Shown one piece after another: positions 55,698 through 64,000 of a DNA stretch of 64,000 nt (positions are counted from its first letter, which is position 1; each line of letters opens with the position of its first letter). The translations under genes and the position numbers were made by a program. Source of the DNA: VRUE01 sp963697695 (GTDB lineage Bacteria; Actinomycetota; Thermoleophilia; Solirubrobacterales; 70-9); the NCBI GenBank assembly GCA_963697695.1, contig OY969094.1, positions 62,001 to 126,000 on the forward strand, given 5' to 3'. The notes under the pieces are model-generated. The model was given only the letters and a program-made list of their open reading frames with translations. It did not search any database and was not told the origin of the DNA.

Positions 55698-55726
55698 AGG
55701 ATTCGAACCACTTAAGTGAAAATCCT
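55698..55726. repeat. Nested palindrome upstream of paralog B, possible operator
   Basis: The perfect palindrome CACTTAAGTG (55709-55718) is enclosed by AGGATT (55698-55703) and AATCCT (55721-55726). It sits 38 nt upstream of the ATG at 55764. Dimeric RHH proteins bind such short inverted repeats, so autoregulation by a paralog is an attractive reading. Confidence 0.4.
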
Positions 55727-55763
55727 GGACCCCCTTGGGTAGTTCTCCGAACGAGGCATCGAA

Positions 55764-56093
55764 ATGAGAATCACACTTGGCACATTTGCAAGCTCCGGGA
55801 TGCAGGCCCACGCGGGAGCAGATCTCCAGGCCGGCGTGCGCAAAGCGCTGTCTCACTACACCCGGAAGGTCGAGTCGGGCCGTGCTCCGATTGGGTTGCC
55901 GCGGTTCTGTCGCGAGCAGCGCGAGCAGGAGCCCGAAGTCAGCTTCGACCTCGCGATCGAGGAGCGGGCAGAGGCCCTGCTCGAGCGCGAAGCTGCGAAG
56001 CACGGGGTCCCGGTGGACCGGCTGGCCGCCCACGCGGTGCTGGTCTACCTGGCCGACCTCGACCGCTCTCTGGCGGCCCCACAGCCGCTCTAA
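55764..56093 (+). CDS. Ribbon-helix-helix-like protein, paralog B
   Basis: A 109-residue protein, related to the one at 54477. The shared C-terminal pattern is VSFDLAIEERAEALLEREAAKHGVPVDRLAAHAVLVYLADL, again strand-helix-turn-helix. The N-terminal half differs (MRITLGTFASSGMQAHAGADL) with a GLPRF patch. It faces away from the sigma factor gene, so the leader of the pair is shared divergent DNA. Probably DNA binding; no other family recognised. Confidence 0.6.
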   Translation: MRITLGTFASSGMQAHAGADLQAGVRKALSHYTRKVESGRAPIGLPRFCREQREQEPEVSFDLAIEERAEALLEREAAKHGVPVDRLAAHAVLVYLADLDRSLAAPQPL

Positions 56094-56127
56094 GCAAGGG
56101 CTTGCTGCTGCTCAGCGAGCCCTTGCT
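56093..56127. terminator. Bidirectional terminator hairpin
   Basis: AGCAAGGGCT (56093-56102) pairs perfectly with AGCCCTTGCT (56118-56127), 10 bp with a 15-nt loop, and a second hairpin GCTGCGCAGC follows. It starts at the last base of the paralog B stop and lies before the convergent oxidoreductase gene, so it probably serves both. Confidence 0.55.
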
Positions 56128-56141
56128 GCGCAGCGAGCTCG

Positions 56142-57272
56142 TTAGGCGCTAGGCGCGCCGTTGGCGCTATGCGCACCGTTGCGGCGAATGCTGCTGCCGG
56201 CGAGAAGTGCTCGTTCGCGGACGCGGCCCGCGATCAGTCCCTCGTCGACCTGGCGCACGGGCACCGGCTCGCCGTTTGCGTGCAGCGACTTCTCCAAGGC
56301 CTCGAGCGCGAACACGACTTCGAGCCCGAGTTGGGCACTGGAAGCGGGCGTGGTGCCCTCGAGGATTGCGGAGGCGAAGTCCTTCAGCTCCAGCGCCAGT
56401 GGCTCGGCCGCTTCGATCTGCGGGGCGATCATGTCGCCCGTGCGGTAGGTCAGGCGGTACTCGCCGAAGTTGGCCGGCGGCTTGGAGAAGTCCATTCCCC
56501 GGTCGTAGATGCGAACCGAGTCGTCAGCCGCGGTGTCCTCGTACTGGACCATCCGCCGGCTGCCGACGAGGACCATCTGCCTCATCTTGCGCGGTGCCAG
56601 CCAGGAGAGCTGCACGTTGGCCTGGGTTCCCCCCTCGAAGCGGAGGGTGAGGAAGGCGGTCTCGTGAACTCCGTCCTGATAGACGCAGCGGCCGTTGGCG
56701 GTGACGTCGACCAGCGGCTTGCCCAACCAGTAGAGGAGGATCGAGAGGTCGTGTGGCGCAAGGTCGAGGACCACTCCGTCCTGCTGGTAGAGGCCGAGGT
56801 TCATCCGCGAAGAGGTGACGAAATAAACTTCTCCCAGCACGTCCTCTTGGATCAAGGCGCGGATCTTGTTAACGGAGGGGCTGTAGAGAAAGGTGTGGCC
56901 CGGCATCAGCACGCGGTCGTACTCGTTGGCCAGCGCGATCAGCTCTTCTGCCTCGTCGGCGGTGCGTGCGAGCGGCTTCTCGACCAGGACGTGCTTGCCG
57001 GCTTCGAGTGCGCGGCTGACCAGGTCGTGATGGGTGTGGGGGGGCGTGGCGACCGCCACAGCTTCGACGCTTGGGTCGGCCAGTGCCGCATCCAGGTCGG
57101 GCTCCCACCAGACGCCGGGATTTCGGCGCTGGAAGTCCTCGCCTTTCTGGGGGTCTCGCTCGCAGAGCCCCGCCAGGCGGAACTCGGGTCGCTCGGTGAT
57201 GTTGCGGACGATGTTTGGGCCCCAGTAGCCGTAGCCGACGACCAGGGTCTCTATTGCGTGGTCGAGGTTCAT
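56142..57272 (-). CDS. Gfo/Idh/MocA-family sugar oxidoreductase
   Basis: A 376-residue NAD(P)-dependent oxidoreductase, related to UDP-sugar dehydrogenases of the WlbA type. Rossmann motif GYGYWGPNIVRN at about 14-25, EKPLARTADEA with the catalytic Lys at about 98, and the C-terminal barrel with DLAPHDLSILLYW. Such enzymes oxidise sugar nucleotides for polysaccharide building. It is divergent from the Wzz-like operon, separated by 152 bp, fitting an exopolysaccharide role. Start ATG. Confidence 0.87.
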   Translation of the reverse strand: MNLDHAIETLVVGYGYWGPNIVRNITERPEFRLAGLCERDPQKGEDFQRRNPGVWWEPDLDAALADPSVEAVAVATPPHTHHDLVSRALEAGKHVLVEKPLARTADEAEELIALANEYDRVLMPGHTFLYSPSVNKIRALIQEDVLGEVYFVTSSRMNLGLYQQDGVVLDLAPHDLSILLYWLGKPLVDVTANGRCVYQDGVHETAFLTLRFEGGTQANVQLSWLAPRKMRQMVLVGSRRMVQYEDTAADDSVRIYDRGMDFSKPPANFGEYRLTYRTGDMIAPQIEAAEPLALELKDFASAILEGTTPASSAQLGLEVVFALEALEKSLHANGEPVPVRQVDEGLIAGRVRERALLAGSSIRRNGAHSANGAPSA

Positions 57273-57424
57273 CGACCAACAAACGAGTCGCTCGTTCGCG
57301 GACTTGCGCCCCCGCGCCTCGGCAAAAGGTGGAAAAACGATGGAAGAAGACCGCCGCCATGGACGTTCAGTTTTCGATGGGCGGCATGCTGCGGCCCGGC
57401 GTCAATCCCGATCCTGGAGGTCCC

Positions 57425-58270
57425 GTGGAGCTGGTCAAGATCCTGCGAGAGTTGTGGCAGCGCAAGGCACTCGTGGTTCTCGTGCTCGGCATCTCGCTGC
57501 TGACCGGCTTCCTGCTCGCGTTCCAGCCGGGCTTTCCGCCGAAAAGCCGCCAGTATCAGGTTTCGGTCGCCTCGTCGGCCATTCTGGTCGACACCCGCAC
57601 CTCCCAGGTCGTCGTCGTCGGCGGCAAGGGACCGGATCTCGCGACGCTGGCCAGCCGGGCGAACCTGCTGGGCAACCTGATGACGAATGGCCGGTTGAAG
57701 GACGCGATCGCCGAGAGAGCCGGGGTCGCCTCGGAAAAGCTGGTCGTGGTTCCGCCCTCGAACCCGAGCATGCTCGGCATCCCGCCGGCACCGGTAGAAC
57801 CTCGTGCGAGCCGTGGGATACCGGACGAGGAAGCCACGATCCTCACGCTCTCGACCGACGAAACCCTGCCGATCCTCCGTGTCGTTGCGCAGGCGCCTGA
57901 CCTGGACACGGCGCGAGAGCTGTCGGGCGGGACGATCGTCGCCTTGAAGGACTATCTCGGCTCGGTTGCGGCTTCGCAGCACATTCCCGCTGCTCATCAA
58001 CTCGTCGTCAGGGAATTCGGAGCGCCCCTGGCCGGTCCGGAGACGCGCGGGCTGCCCAGGCGCTATGCGCTTGCGGCGGCCCTCGCCCTCGCCCTGTTCG
58101 GCTGTGCTGCGATCCTCGGCGGCGCCTGGCTGGTGCGCAGCTGGAGGCAGATGGACGAAGGTCGCGATCCCAGCGCAGGGGGGAGCCCCGATCCCGTCCC
58201 AGAGCATTCCGGCTCCGAGCCTTCGCGGCCCATGGCCCACGCCAAGACCGCGTTTCGCGCCCGGAGATAG
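57425..58270 (+). CDS. Wzz-like chain-length determinant, paralog 1
   Basis: A 281-residue protein with the polysaccharide co-polymerase layout: N-terminal helix (about 19-36), a periplasmic domain, and a C-terminal helix near 223-245 (ALAAALALALFGCAAILGG). It begins VELVKILRELWQRKAL, as in the two paralogs that follow. I chose GTG 57425 with GGAGG just before it; an ATG at 57359 would add 22 residues (MDVQFSMGGMLRPG). No tyrosine kinase domain is attached. A cytoplasmic tail of about 35 residues is Ser/Pro-rich. It controls sugar chain length or export (inference). Confidence 0.75.
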   Translation: MELVKILRELWQRKALVVLVLGISLLTGFLLAFQPGFPPKSRQYQVSVASSAILVDTRTSQVVVVGGKGPDLATLASRANLLGNLMTNGRLKDAIAERAGVASEKLVVVPPSNPSMLGIPPAPVEPRASRGIPDEEATILTLSTDETLPILRVVAQAPDLDTARELSGGTIVALKDYLGSVAASQHIPAAHQLVVREFGAPLAGPETRGLPRRYALAAALALALFGCAAILGGAWLVRSWRQMDEGRDPSAGGSPDPVPEHSGSEPSRPMAHAKTAFRARR

Positions 58271-58279
58271 GGAGGAATC

Positions 58280-59113
58280 GTGAGCTTTATCCGCATCCTC
58301 AAGGAGCTATGGGGCCGTCGTCTGCTCGTCGCTCTGTCCATCCTCGTCGCAGCCGCGATTGCAGTGCTTGCGATCTACCAGGTCAGTCCCGCCCCGCCCT
58401 TTCTCTCCAAGCGCACGCAGCTCAGCGCCGGGGGGTCGGTGGAGGTCCTCGTTGACTCCGCCCGCTCGCCGATCGCAGATGCGCGGCGCGATCTGACCGG
58501 GTTGATGGCGCGTGCCGGCGTATTTGCCCGGCTGATGGTGGGCGGCAACGTGATCGGCGAGATCGCCAAACGGGCCGGCGTCCCGGTCAAGCAGATCGAC
58601 GTCGCCGGGCCGACCCCCCTGCCCGGCCAGGCGCCGGGAATCGAAGAACCGCCCCCGCAACTGCATCCCTACGGCATCACGATCACCCAGCAGGGCGAAC
58701 TGCCGATCGTCACCGTGACGACCCGCGCCCCGACGGTCGGCAAGGCGCGAGAGCTCGCGGCTGCGGCTCCACCGGCCATCAGCGAGATGGTCGAGTCGAT
58801 CCAGAGGGAACAGTCGACTCCGGCTGAAAAGCAGGTCGAGCTACGCGTGCTGGGGCCGGCGAAGGCGGCTCCCAAGGACGATGCGCTGGGGAAGAAGGTT
58901 GCTCTGGCGCTCTTTATCGCCGTTTTCGTGGTCTGCCTGACCCTGATCCTCGCCGTTCCTCGCCTGATCGCCGCCTGGCGAACCGTGGAGCCGGACGAGC
59001 TGCCCTGGGAGACCGGGGGAGAGGCGCCGGACAAAGCTTCCGGGGTGGTGCACCTCTTGGCAGACGAGGACGGCGACGACGAAACCAGCGACCGCGAAGC
59101 GGCCAGGCGGTAG
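58280..59113 (+). CDS. Wzz-like chain-length determinant, paralog 2
   Basis: A 277-residue paralog of its neighbours: MSFIRILKELWGRRL then helix LLVALSILVAAAIAVLAIY, periplasmic domain with SVEVLVDSARSPIADA, and C-terminal helix ALALFIAVFVVCLTLILAV. It ends in an acidic tail. The GTG start follows GGAGG at 58271. 9 bp after paralog 1. The periplasmic domain differs enough that it is not a recent copy. Confidence 0.75.
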   Translation: MSFIRILKELWGRRLLVALSILVAAAIAVLAIYQVSPAPPFLSKRTQLSAGGSVEVLVDSARSPIADARRDLTGLMARAGVFARLMVGGNVIGEIAKRAGVPVKQIDVAGPTPLPGQAPGIEEPPPQLHPYGITITQQGELPIVTVTTRAPTVGKARELAAAAPPAISEMVESIQREQSTPAEKQVELRVLGPAKAAPKDDALGKKVALALFIAVFVVCLTLILAVPRLIAAWRTVEPDELPWETGGEAPDKASGVVHLLADEDGDDETSDREAARR

Positions 59114-59116
59114 ACG

Positions 59117-59953
59117 ATGGAGCTGGTACGCACCCTCAAGACCCTCTGGCGCCGACGCCGCCTCGTGGCGGTCGGAGCCGCGATCGCGCTGATCGCGGCG
59201 CTGCTCAGCGTCTACCAGGTCGGCCTCTTCCCGCCCTCGTTGACGAGCCGAACGAACGTCTTCGCGACGGCCTCGACGGAGATCCTGGTCGACACCCCGG
59301 ATTCCACCTTTGCCGACCTGGCCAACGACCTCGATCCGCTCAACACCCGCGCCAGCGTCTTCGCCCGCTTCCTGGCAAGCCCGGCGGCGGTGGCCCTGAT
59401 CGCCCGGGAGGCAAAGCTGCCGGTGGACGCGATCGAGGCGGAGGGCCCCTACGACCAGAACCTGCCGATCTTCCAGCAGGAGCCGACCGCCGAGCAGCGC
59501 AGCTCGCAGATCGTCGGCGAGCGGGCTCTGTATCGCCTGCGCTTCGAGAACAACCCGAGCCTGCCGATCATCCAGGTCTTCGCGCAGGCGCCGACGGAGC
59601 CGGAGGCGGCGCGGCTGGGCGGCGCGGTGCCAGTGGCGCTGCGCGGCTACATCGGGCGGATTCAGGCGGAGCAGAACACCCCGGCGTTTCGTCAGGTGGA
59701 AATCCGCAAACTGGGCGCCGCGGTCGGCGGCGTCGTCAACGAGGGCGCCAATCTGCAGATCGCGAGCCTCGTTTTCGTCGTCGTCTTCATCGGCTGGTGC
59801 TTGCTGCTCATCCCGGCGCAGACGATCGCGCGCGGCTGGCGCGAGACCGGCACCGATTCCGGCTCTAACGGATTCGGCGAAGGGAACAACGGCGGTGAGA
59901 GTCGCGGGAAAAGGGTTCTCCGTCAGGCCCCCGAGCGCGAGGGAGCGGGCTGA
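59117..59953 (+). CDS. Wzz-like chain-length determinant, paralog 3
   Basis: A 278-residue protein starting MELVRTLKTLWRRRRLVAVG with an N-terminal helix to residue 37, and a periplasmic domain with STEILVDTPDSTFADLAND. A C-terminal helix lies near 215-233 (IASLVFVVVFIGWCLLLI). 3 bp after paralog 2. The same STxILVDT pattern near residue 55 occurs in all three. A tandem trio is unusual and suggests a hetero-oligomer or division of labour. Confidence 0.75.
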   Translation: MELVRTLKTLWRRRRLVAVGAAIALIAALLSVYQVGLFPPSLTSRTNVFATASTEILVDTPDSTFADLANDLDPLNTRASVFARFLASPAAVALIAREAKLPVDAIEAEGPYDQNLPIFQQEPTAEQRSSQIVGERALYRLRFENNPSLPIIQVFAQAPTEPEAARLGGAVPVALRGYIGRIQAEQNTPAFRQVEIRKLGAAVGGVVNEGANLQIASLVFVVVFIGWCLLLIPAQTIARGWRETGTDSGSNGFGEGNNGGESRGKRVLRQAPEREGAG

Positions 59954-59954
59954 G

Positions 59955-61349
59955 ATGGAGAGCGAGACGCTGCCGATCGGGGCCGCCCCTGCCACCGACG
60001 CCTGGCCGCGTACACGCAGGCCCCTGCCCTGGCTGATCGCTGGGTTCCTCGCCGCGATCTTCCTCGTGCCGATGGAGGCGATTCACCTCAAGGTCAGCCT
60101 CCCGGTCAGCTCCGACCTCGACCGCTTCCTCGTCGCGCTGATCGTCTCGGTCTGGGCCCTCGGCGCGCTGCTCAGTCGCCAGGAGAGCGTCGTGCGGCTG
60201 CGCTCGCGCGGCTGGGCGGCGGGCGTGATCGCGTTCGTCTTCATCGCCGTCCTCAGCATCGCCGTCAACATCGACCGCATCACCAATCTCGGCGAGTGGG
60301 AAGTGGCTCAGCGGCGGCTCGCTCTGCTCGCCGCCCTGGTCGCGATGTTCGCGATCATCTCCTTGACGCTGCGGGTAAGGGAGCTGCGAGCGTTCTCGGT
60401 TCTGGTGGTGGTCCTCGCCGTCCTCGCCGCGCTGGGGACGATCTACGAGAAGGAGACGGGCTACAACGTCTTCTACTCGACCGCCGCCACGGTCTTCTCG
60501 CCGATAGCCACCGTCGACCCCGCCCCGACCGACATTGACCCGGCCTTCAACCAGGGCCGTCCGATGATCACCGGTCCCACCCGGCACCCACTCTCGGCTA
60601 CCTCGATCCTCGGCATGGCCCTCCCCTTCGCCGTGGTGCTGGCGGCGATCGCGCCGACGCTGCGGCGGCGACTGCTCTGGTGCTTGGCCGCCAGCCTGAT
60701 CGTCGCTGGGGCTCTGGTCACGCAGCGAAAGTCGGGTGCGGTGGTGCCGGCCTTTGCGCTGCTGGCGCTCTTCGTGCTGCGGCCACGCCAGCTGCTGCGC
60801 CTCGCTCCCTTCGGGATCGTCGCCTTGGCCCTGGCGCTCGCCGTTGCCCCAGGCGTCTTCAGCACGATCCAGGAGTTTGGGCGCCCCGACAGCCAGGCTT
60901 CGACGAAAGGCCGGACTTCGGACTACTCGGCGATCGTTCCCGACCTGCTCAGCAACCCGCTGGTCGGCCGTGGCTACGGAACCCTCGACTCGATCCGCGT
61001 CGATACCTACCGGATCTTCGACAACGAGTACCTGGGTCAGGTGTACCAGGTGGGGATCCTCGGCCTGGTCGCCTTCCTGGCGATGATCGTGACGCCGCTG
61101 TTCCTGGTTCGGTCCGTGCTGCGTTCCGACAACCCGCTGCGCGGCCCACCCGCCCTGGCCGCCGGCGCTGCCTGCCTGGCGTTTGGGATGGCAGCCGCCC
61201 TCTACGACATCCTTACCTTTCCTCAAGCCCCGTACCTGTTCCTCTTCATGGCGGCCATGTGCACCTGTGCGGCATCGGTCGAAGTTCCGGTGAGGAGGCA
61301 GCCGCGCCTGGTTCCGGGACGAGCGGTGGCTGTCGGCTCCACTCAGTAG
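59955..61349 (+). CDS. O-antigen ligase/polymerase-like membrane protein
   Basis: A 464-residue membrane protein with 10-12 helices, of the Wzy_C/O-antigen ligase type. A large outer loop holds TGPTRHPLSATSILGM and the late FDNEYLGQVYQVGILGL segment typical of the family. Such proteins polymerise repeat units or attach glycans on the outer face. ATG 59955 sits one base after the paralog 3 stop, with GGGAG upstream; a GTG at 59895 would overlap paralog 3 by 59 nt. It ends the plus-strand polysaccharide operon. Confidence 0.82.
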   Translation: MESETLPIGAAPATDAWPRTRRPLPWLIAGFLAAIFLVPMEAIHLKVSLPVSSDLDRFLVALIVSVWALGALLSRQESVVRLRSRGWAAGVIAFVFIAVLSIAVNIDRITNLGEWEVAQRRLALLAALVAMFAIISLTLRVRELRAFSVLVVVLAVLAALGTIYEKETGYNVFYSTAATVFSPIATVDPAPTDIDPAFNQGRPMITGPTRHPLSATSILGMALPFAVVLAAIAPTLRRRLLWCLAASLIVAGALVTQRKSGAVVPAFALLALFVLRPRQLLRLAPFGIVALALALAVAPGVFSTIQEFGRPDSQASTKGRTSDYSAIVPDLLSNPLVGRGYGTLDSIRVDTYRIFDNEYLGQVYQVGILGLVAFLAMIVTPLFLVRSVLRSDNPLRGPPALAAGAACLAFGMAAALYDILTFPQAPYLFLFMAAMCTCAASVEVPVRRQPRLVPGRAVAVGSTQ

Positions 61350-61371
61350 CGGCCCGACTGCCGGCGCGGCC

Positions 61372-62640
61372 CTACGGGGAGCCGGAAGGTCGGTAGCCGG
61401 CCGCGAAGGGAAGACCCAGGGGCTGGAAGTCCACTTCGTTCGACCAGGCGGGCTTCCAGTCGCGCAGGGAGTTCGCACCGGTCGCGGAGCCGTCGCTCGA
61501 GACGTTGCGGTCGAAGCTGCCCCAGCCGGCCACGCCCTGTTCGAGGCTGAGATCGGGGCCGTCCCGGGTCTCGGCGAAGACATTGAGGTCAACCTCGTAA
61601 CCCGATCCACCCGGGAACCTCGGATCCCTGCGAAAGAGGCAGCCCCAGCGAGAGCCGACGACGGTGTTGCGGCGAAAGACGAGGCCGTCGGATTGATAGA
61701 TCTGGCAGCTGTAGCCGCGGGAGTCGTGGTCGAAGAGGTTGTCGGCGACGGTGACGTCGGTGAAGCGGTTGCCGGGATGGGTCAGCTGGAACAGCAGCGA
61801 TTGGCTCGTTCCGGTGCCGCGAGCGACGTTGCCGGTGAACTCGATGCCGCTTCCGCCCGCATACACCTGCCAGAGGTCTTGGTGCTCCTGCGGGTGTCCG
61901 TCGACCAAGGTCGGGCCGAGGAAGGTATTCCCTTCGACCGTCCAGTTCTTCGCCTCGTCGGTCTGCAGGTAGTCGGCGGCAACGCTCTCGATCGTGTTGT
62001 CCCTCACCGTGAAGCCGTCCTGTGTTCCGATCGACTTGACTCCGTAACCGCGGTAGACGGCCTGCGGTCCGCTGTAGTCGATGTCGTGTATGTGGTTGCC
62101 CGCGATCAGGATCGCGCGGGTACTGCCCCCTTCGCGGGAGTCGCCGAAGAAGAAGATTCCTCCCGGCCCGGTCAACTCGTTGTCGATCACCTCGACGTGC
62201 GCGGCGGCGGGCCTGAAGGCGAGGCCGCTCTCGAAGACGAGCCCCTGGATCCGCAGGTGTCGCGCCCCGTCGAAGGCGAGCTCACCGCGGAAGACCGCCG
62301 TCTCGCCGTCCGCGGGGCGGATCGTCACCCGGGAGGTGTAGTCGGTTGCGGCAGCGGGAATCCGTGCACCGGGATAGTTGCCGCCGCGGAGGCAGAGGAC
62401 CGCTCGCGGCGCCGCGGTGGAGAAAGCCCTCGAAAGGCTTGCACCGACGCCGATGTTGCGAGTGCAGGCCGGCAGTGGATAAGGATCCCGCTTTGACGTG
62501 GGCTGAGTGGCGTCGTCGCCGCATGAGCTCAGCGAGGCGGCGACGACGGTCGCGATCGCGGACAGAGCGAGCGCTCCGCCAAGACGCCGCCAGATGCTCG
62601 TCCTCTTACCAGTCGACGCCGCTGGGCTTGCGATAGCCAA
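61372..62640 (-). CDS. Secreted lipoprotein with right-handed beta-helix
   Basis: A 422-residue protein with a lipoprotein signal (LSSC near residue 40). The mature part repeats short parallel-beta-helix turns (HLRIQGLVFESG, VEVIDNELTG, AILIAGNHIHDIDY, DGFTVRDNTIES, DLWQVYAGGSGIEFTGN). Such folds bind or cleave polysaccharides in pectate-lyase-like enzymes. No catalytic triad is certain. It overlaps the next gene by 35 nt and lies opposite to the ligase gene. A role in modifying or anchoring the exopolysaccharide is inferred. Confidence 0.78.
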   Translation of the reverse strand: MAIASPAASTGKRTSIWRRLGGALALSAIATVVAASLSSCGDDATQPTSKRDPYPLPACTRNIGVGASLSRAFSTAAPRAVLCLRGGNYPGARIPAAATDYTSRVTIRPADGETAVFRGELAFDGARHLRIQGLVFESGLAFRPAAAHVEVIDNELTGPGGIFFFGDSREGGSTRAILIAGNHIHDIDYSGPQAVYRGYGVKSIGTQDGFTVRDNTIESVAADYLQTDEAKNWTVEGNTFLGPTLVDGHPQEHQDLWQVYAGGSGIEFTGNVARGTGTSQSLLFQLTHPGNRFTDVTVADNLFDHDSRGYSCQIYQSDGLVFRRNTVVGSRWGCLFRRDPRFPGGSGYEVDLNVFAETRDGPDLSLEQGVAGWGSFDRNVSSDGSATGANSLRDWKPAWSNEVDFQPLGLPFAAGYRPSGSP

Positions 62641-64000
62641 TTGCCTCCTGGCCGGAAGGATTGCAATTGGCGGAGGTGCAGTTGCCCTGTACGCCCAGTG
62701 TCACGAGCGAGGGTTGGCCCCAAAGATTGGCCGAGAAGGTGGCGGCGCTGCCGTTGCTGGCGAAGCCGCCGTCCGGATCGACCGCGATGTTGCGTTCGAC
62801 GACGTTGCCCGAGCCGGAGTCGCAATCCCACTCGAAGCCGGGGAAGCCGGTGAATGCCTGCCCGCCGTCCACCCACGTGTTGCGGCGGATCGTGATGTTC
62901 GAACGCGACGTGCCGCCGGTGCCCAGCCCGCATATCTCAGTGCGGCCGCGGGCAACCTGAATCAGGTTGTTCTCGTAGAGCAGCGAGCCGCTAGAGCCGC
63001 CGTGGATGTAGGTCGAACCCGCGTTCCCCGTCACCTGACCGCCGAAATAGCCCTGGTGGTGAATCCAGTTGTTGGTGATCCGAAGATTCGATCCGTTGCC
63101 GGTGATCTGGATGTTGTCGGAGTGCTCGCTGGAGTCCGAGTTCGCACCCACGGGCCCGATCTCGTTGCGATCGATCAGCACGTCGGATCCGCCCACGCCC
63201 TGGAAGCCATCGGCGGCGATGTCATGAACCTTGTTGCCGACGAACTGCAGCCGGTTCAGGGTGCCATAGCAACGGCAGCCGTAGCCGGTGTTGCCCGAGT
63301 TGTCGGCGCGGGTCCAACCGATGTCGTTGTTGCGGATCACCACGTCGTTGCTGGTGTCCGGCATGAAGATCAGCTGATCGAGAACACGATTGCTCGGGGT
63401 TCCGCCGATGGTCGAGTTTTCGATCACCGTTTGATGCCCGCCGCGTATCGTCACCGAGCGGAAACGCGCGGAGCGGATGGTGAGAGCGGTAGTGCCGCCG
63501 ATCTCGAGCTGGCCCATCGAGCCCCCGTCGGTGGAGACGACGACTCCGGATCTATTGCCCATCCCGGTGAAGTTCACGTTGCCGACGTCGGCCGTCACGC
63601 ATACGTCTTTGCCCGCCGACACGGCACTGGTGACCGCGGAGGCCGACGTGGCATTCGTGGCCCCTGCGACGCAAGCATCTCCTGGCGGTGGAGGCGGCGG
63701 TGGAGGCGGAGGTGCCTGCACGGTCCAGGTGCGACTGGCGGGACTGGCATCGACGTTCCCTGCGGCATCGGTGGCACGTACCGTGAAGGTATGCGAGCCG
63801 ATCGAAAGCCCCGAAAACGATTTGGGAGAGCTGCAGGGGCTGAACACTGCGCTGTCGAGTTTGCAGGCGAAGCTGGAGCCGGGCTCATTCGAGCTGAAGG
63901 TAAAGGCGGCAGAGGTCTCGGTTGTGGTCGCCGGCGGGCCGGAGCCGATCGTCGTGTTGGGTGGCGTCGTGTCGTCCACCGGTGGCGGTGTGGTATCCAC
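62606..64000 (-). CDS. Surface protein with Ig-like domain and right-handed beta-helix (partial)
   Basis: The N-terminus lies beyond the right edge; 464 residues are visible. A Thr/Pro-rich start is followed by an Ig-like bacterial domain (SNEPGSSFACKLDSAVFSPC; GSHTFTVRATDAAGNVDASP), a Pro linker, then a beta-helix with turns such as DVVIRNNDIGWTRAD, VLIDRNEIGP, LRITNNWIHHQGYF, and NITIRRNTWVDGG. It is secreted or cell-wall associated. It is likely the partner or paralog of the preceding gene, whose 5' end it overlaps. Confidence 0.78.
   Translation of the reverse strand: MDTTPPPVDDTTPPNTTIGSGPPATTTETSAAFTFSSNEPGSSFACKLDSAVFSPCSSPKSFSGLSIGSHTFTVRATDAAGNVDASPASRTWTVQAPPPPPPPPPPGDACVAGATNATSASAVTSAVSAGKDVCVTADVGNVNFTGMGNRSGVVVSTDGGSMGQLEIGGTTALTIRSARFRSVTIRGGHQTVIENSTIGGTPSNRVLDQLIFMPDTSNDVVIRNNDIGWTRADNSGNTGYGCRCYGTLNRLQFVGNKVHDIAADGFQGVGGSDVLIDRNEIGPVGANSDSSEHSDNIQITGNGSNLRITNNWIHHQGYFGGQVTGNAGSTYIHGGSSGSLLYENNLIQVARGRTEICGLGTGGTSRSNITIRRNTWVDGGQAFTGFPGFEWDCDSGSGNVVERNIAVDPDGGFASNGSAATFSANLWGQPSLVTLGVQGNCTSANCNPSGQEAIGYRKPSGVDW

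Noticed and set aside
55690..55760. tRNA T-arm-like string GGATTCGAACC upstream of paralog B
   Set aside because: Only the 11-nt T-loop consensus matches on the minus strand; no acceptor or anticodon stem could be folded around it.
59865..61610. A 581-codon open frame on the minus strand across the ligase gene
   Set aside because: It is antisense to the O-antigen ligase-like gene and is an Arg/Asp/Glu/Gly-rich shadow without domains.

Overview
The window is a high-GC chromosomal segment whose gene order and protein types suggest an actinobacterium of the class Thermoleophilia (Solirubrobacterales-like). This is inferred from the chain tlyA-nadK-recN-steA-steB-glycosyltransferase-pyrG-M20 peptidase-DUF3866-xerD-mutM-recO-dgt-dnaG, frequent GTG/TTG starts, many 4-nt stop/start overlaps, an RpiR regulator near pdxST, and ruvCAB leading into a fused secDF. 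No database search was possible, so the placement is a judgement from gene content.

Layout. 1-1388: the tail of a tyrosine integrase at the left edge, a small membrane protein and a 495-bp non-coding stretch with a palindrome and a terminator-like hairpin. 1389-17143: a dense, co-directional housekeeping block for rRNA methylation, NADP supply, DNA repair, division/envelope, CTP synthesis, chromosome resolution, dNTP hydrolysis and replication priming. 17148-21223: an HNH protein, tRNA-Asn, a GT1 glycosyltransferase and SDR pair on the minus strand, a thioredoxin-fold lipoprotein overlapping an HPt protein, and tRNA-Met(CAT). 21235-31129: an accessory region with a DsbA-like protein, a 1249-residue secreted RHS/YD-repeat protein with distinct codon use, a possible degenerate copy of the tRNA-Met 3' half, a repeat-rich secreted protein, a frameshifted secreted protein and an 828-residue alpha/beta hydrolase with an unrecognised C-terminal half. 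31109-38637: envelope and signalling genes. 38731-42834: RpiR regulator, pdxS-pdxT, an M29 aminopeptidase and a membrane protein. 42823-54348: yebC, ruvCAB, a zinc-ribbon/PAS protein, secDF, recJ and relA/spoT. 54477-56093: an ECF-type sigma factor flanked by two paralogous ribbon-helix-helix-like genes. 56142-64000: an exopolysaccharide locus with a sugar oxidoreductase, three tandem Wzz-like proteins, an O-antigen ligase-like protein and two beta-helix surface proteins, the last running off the right edge.

Most notable: a 25-bp perfect inverted repeat inserted in frame inside recJ; the sigma factor flanked by two RHH paralogs, each with a candidate promoter or operator; the RHS island beside tRNA-Met; the frameshifted secretory gene at 28040-28590; and three tandem diverged chain-length-like proteins.
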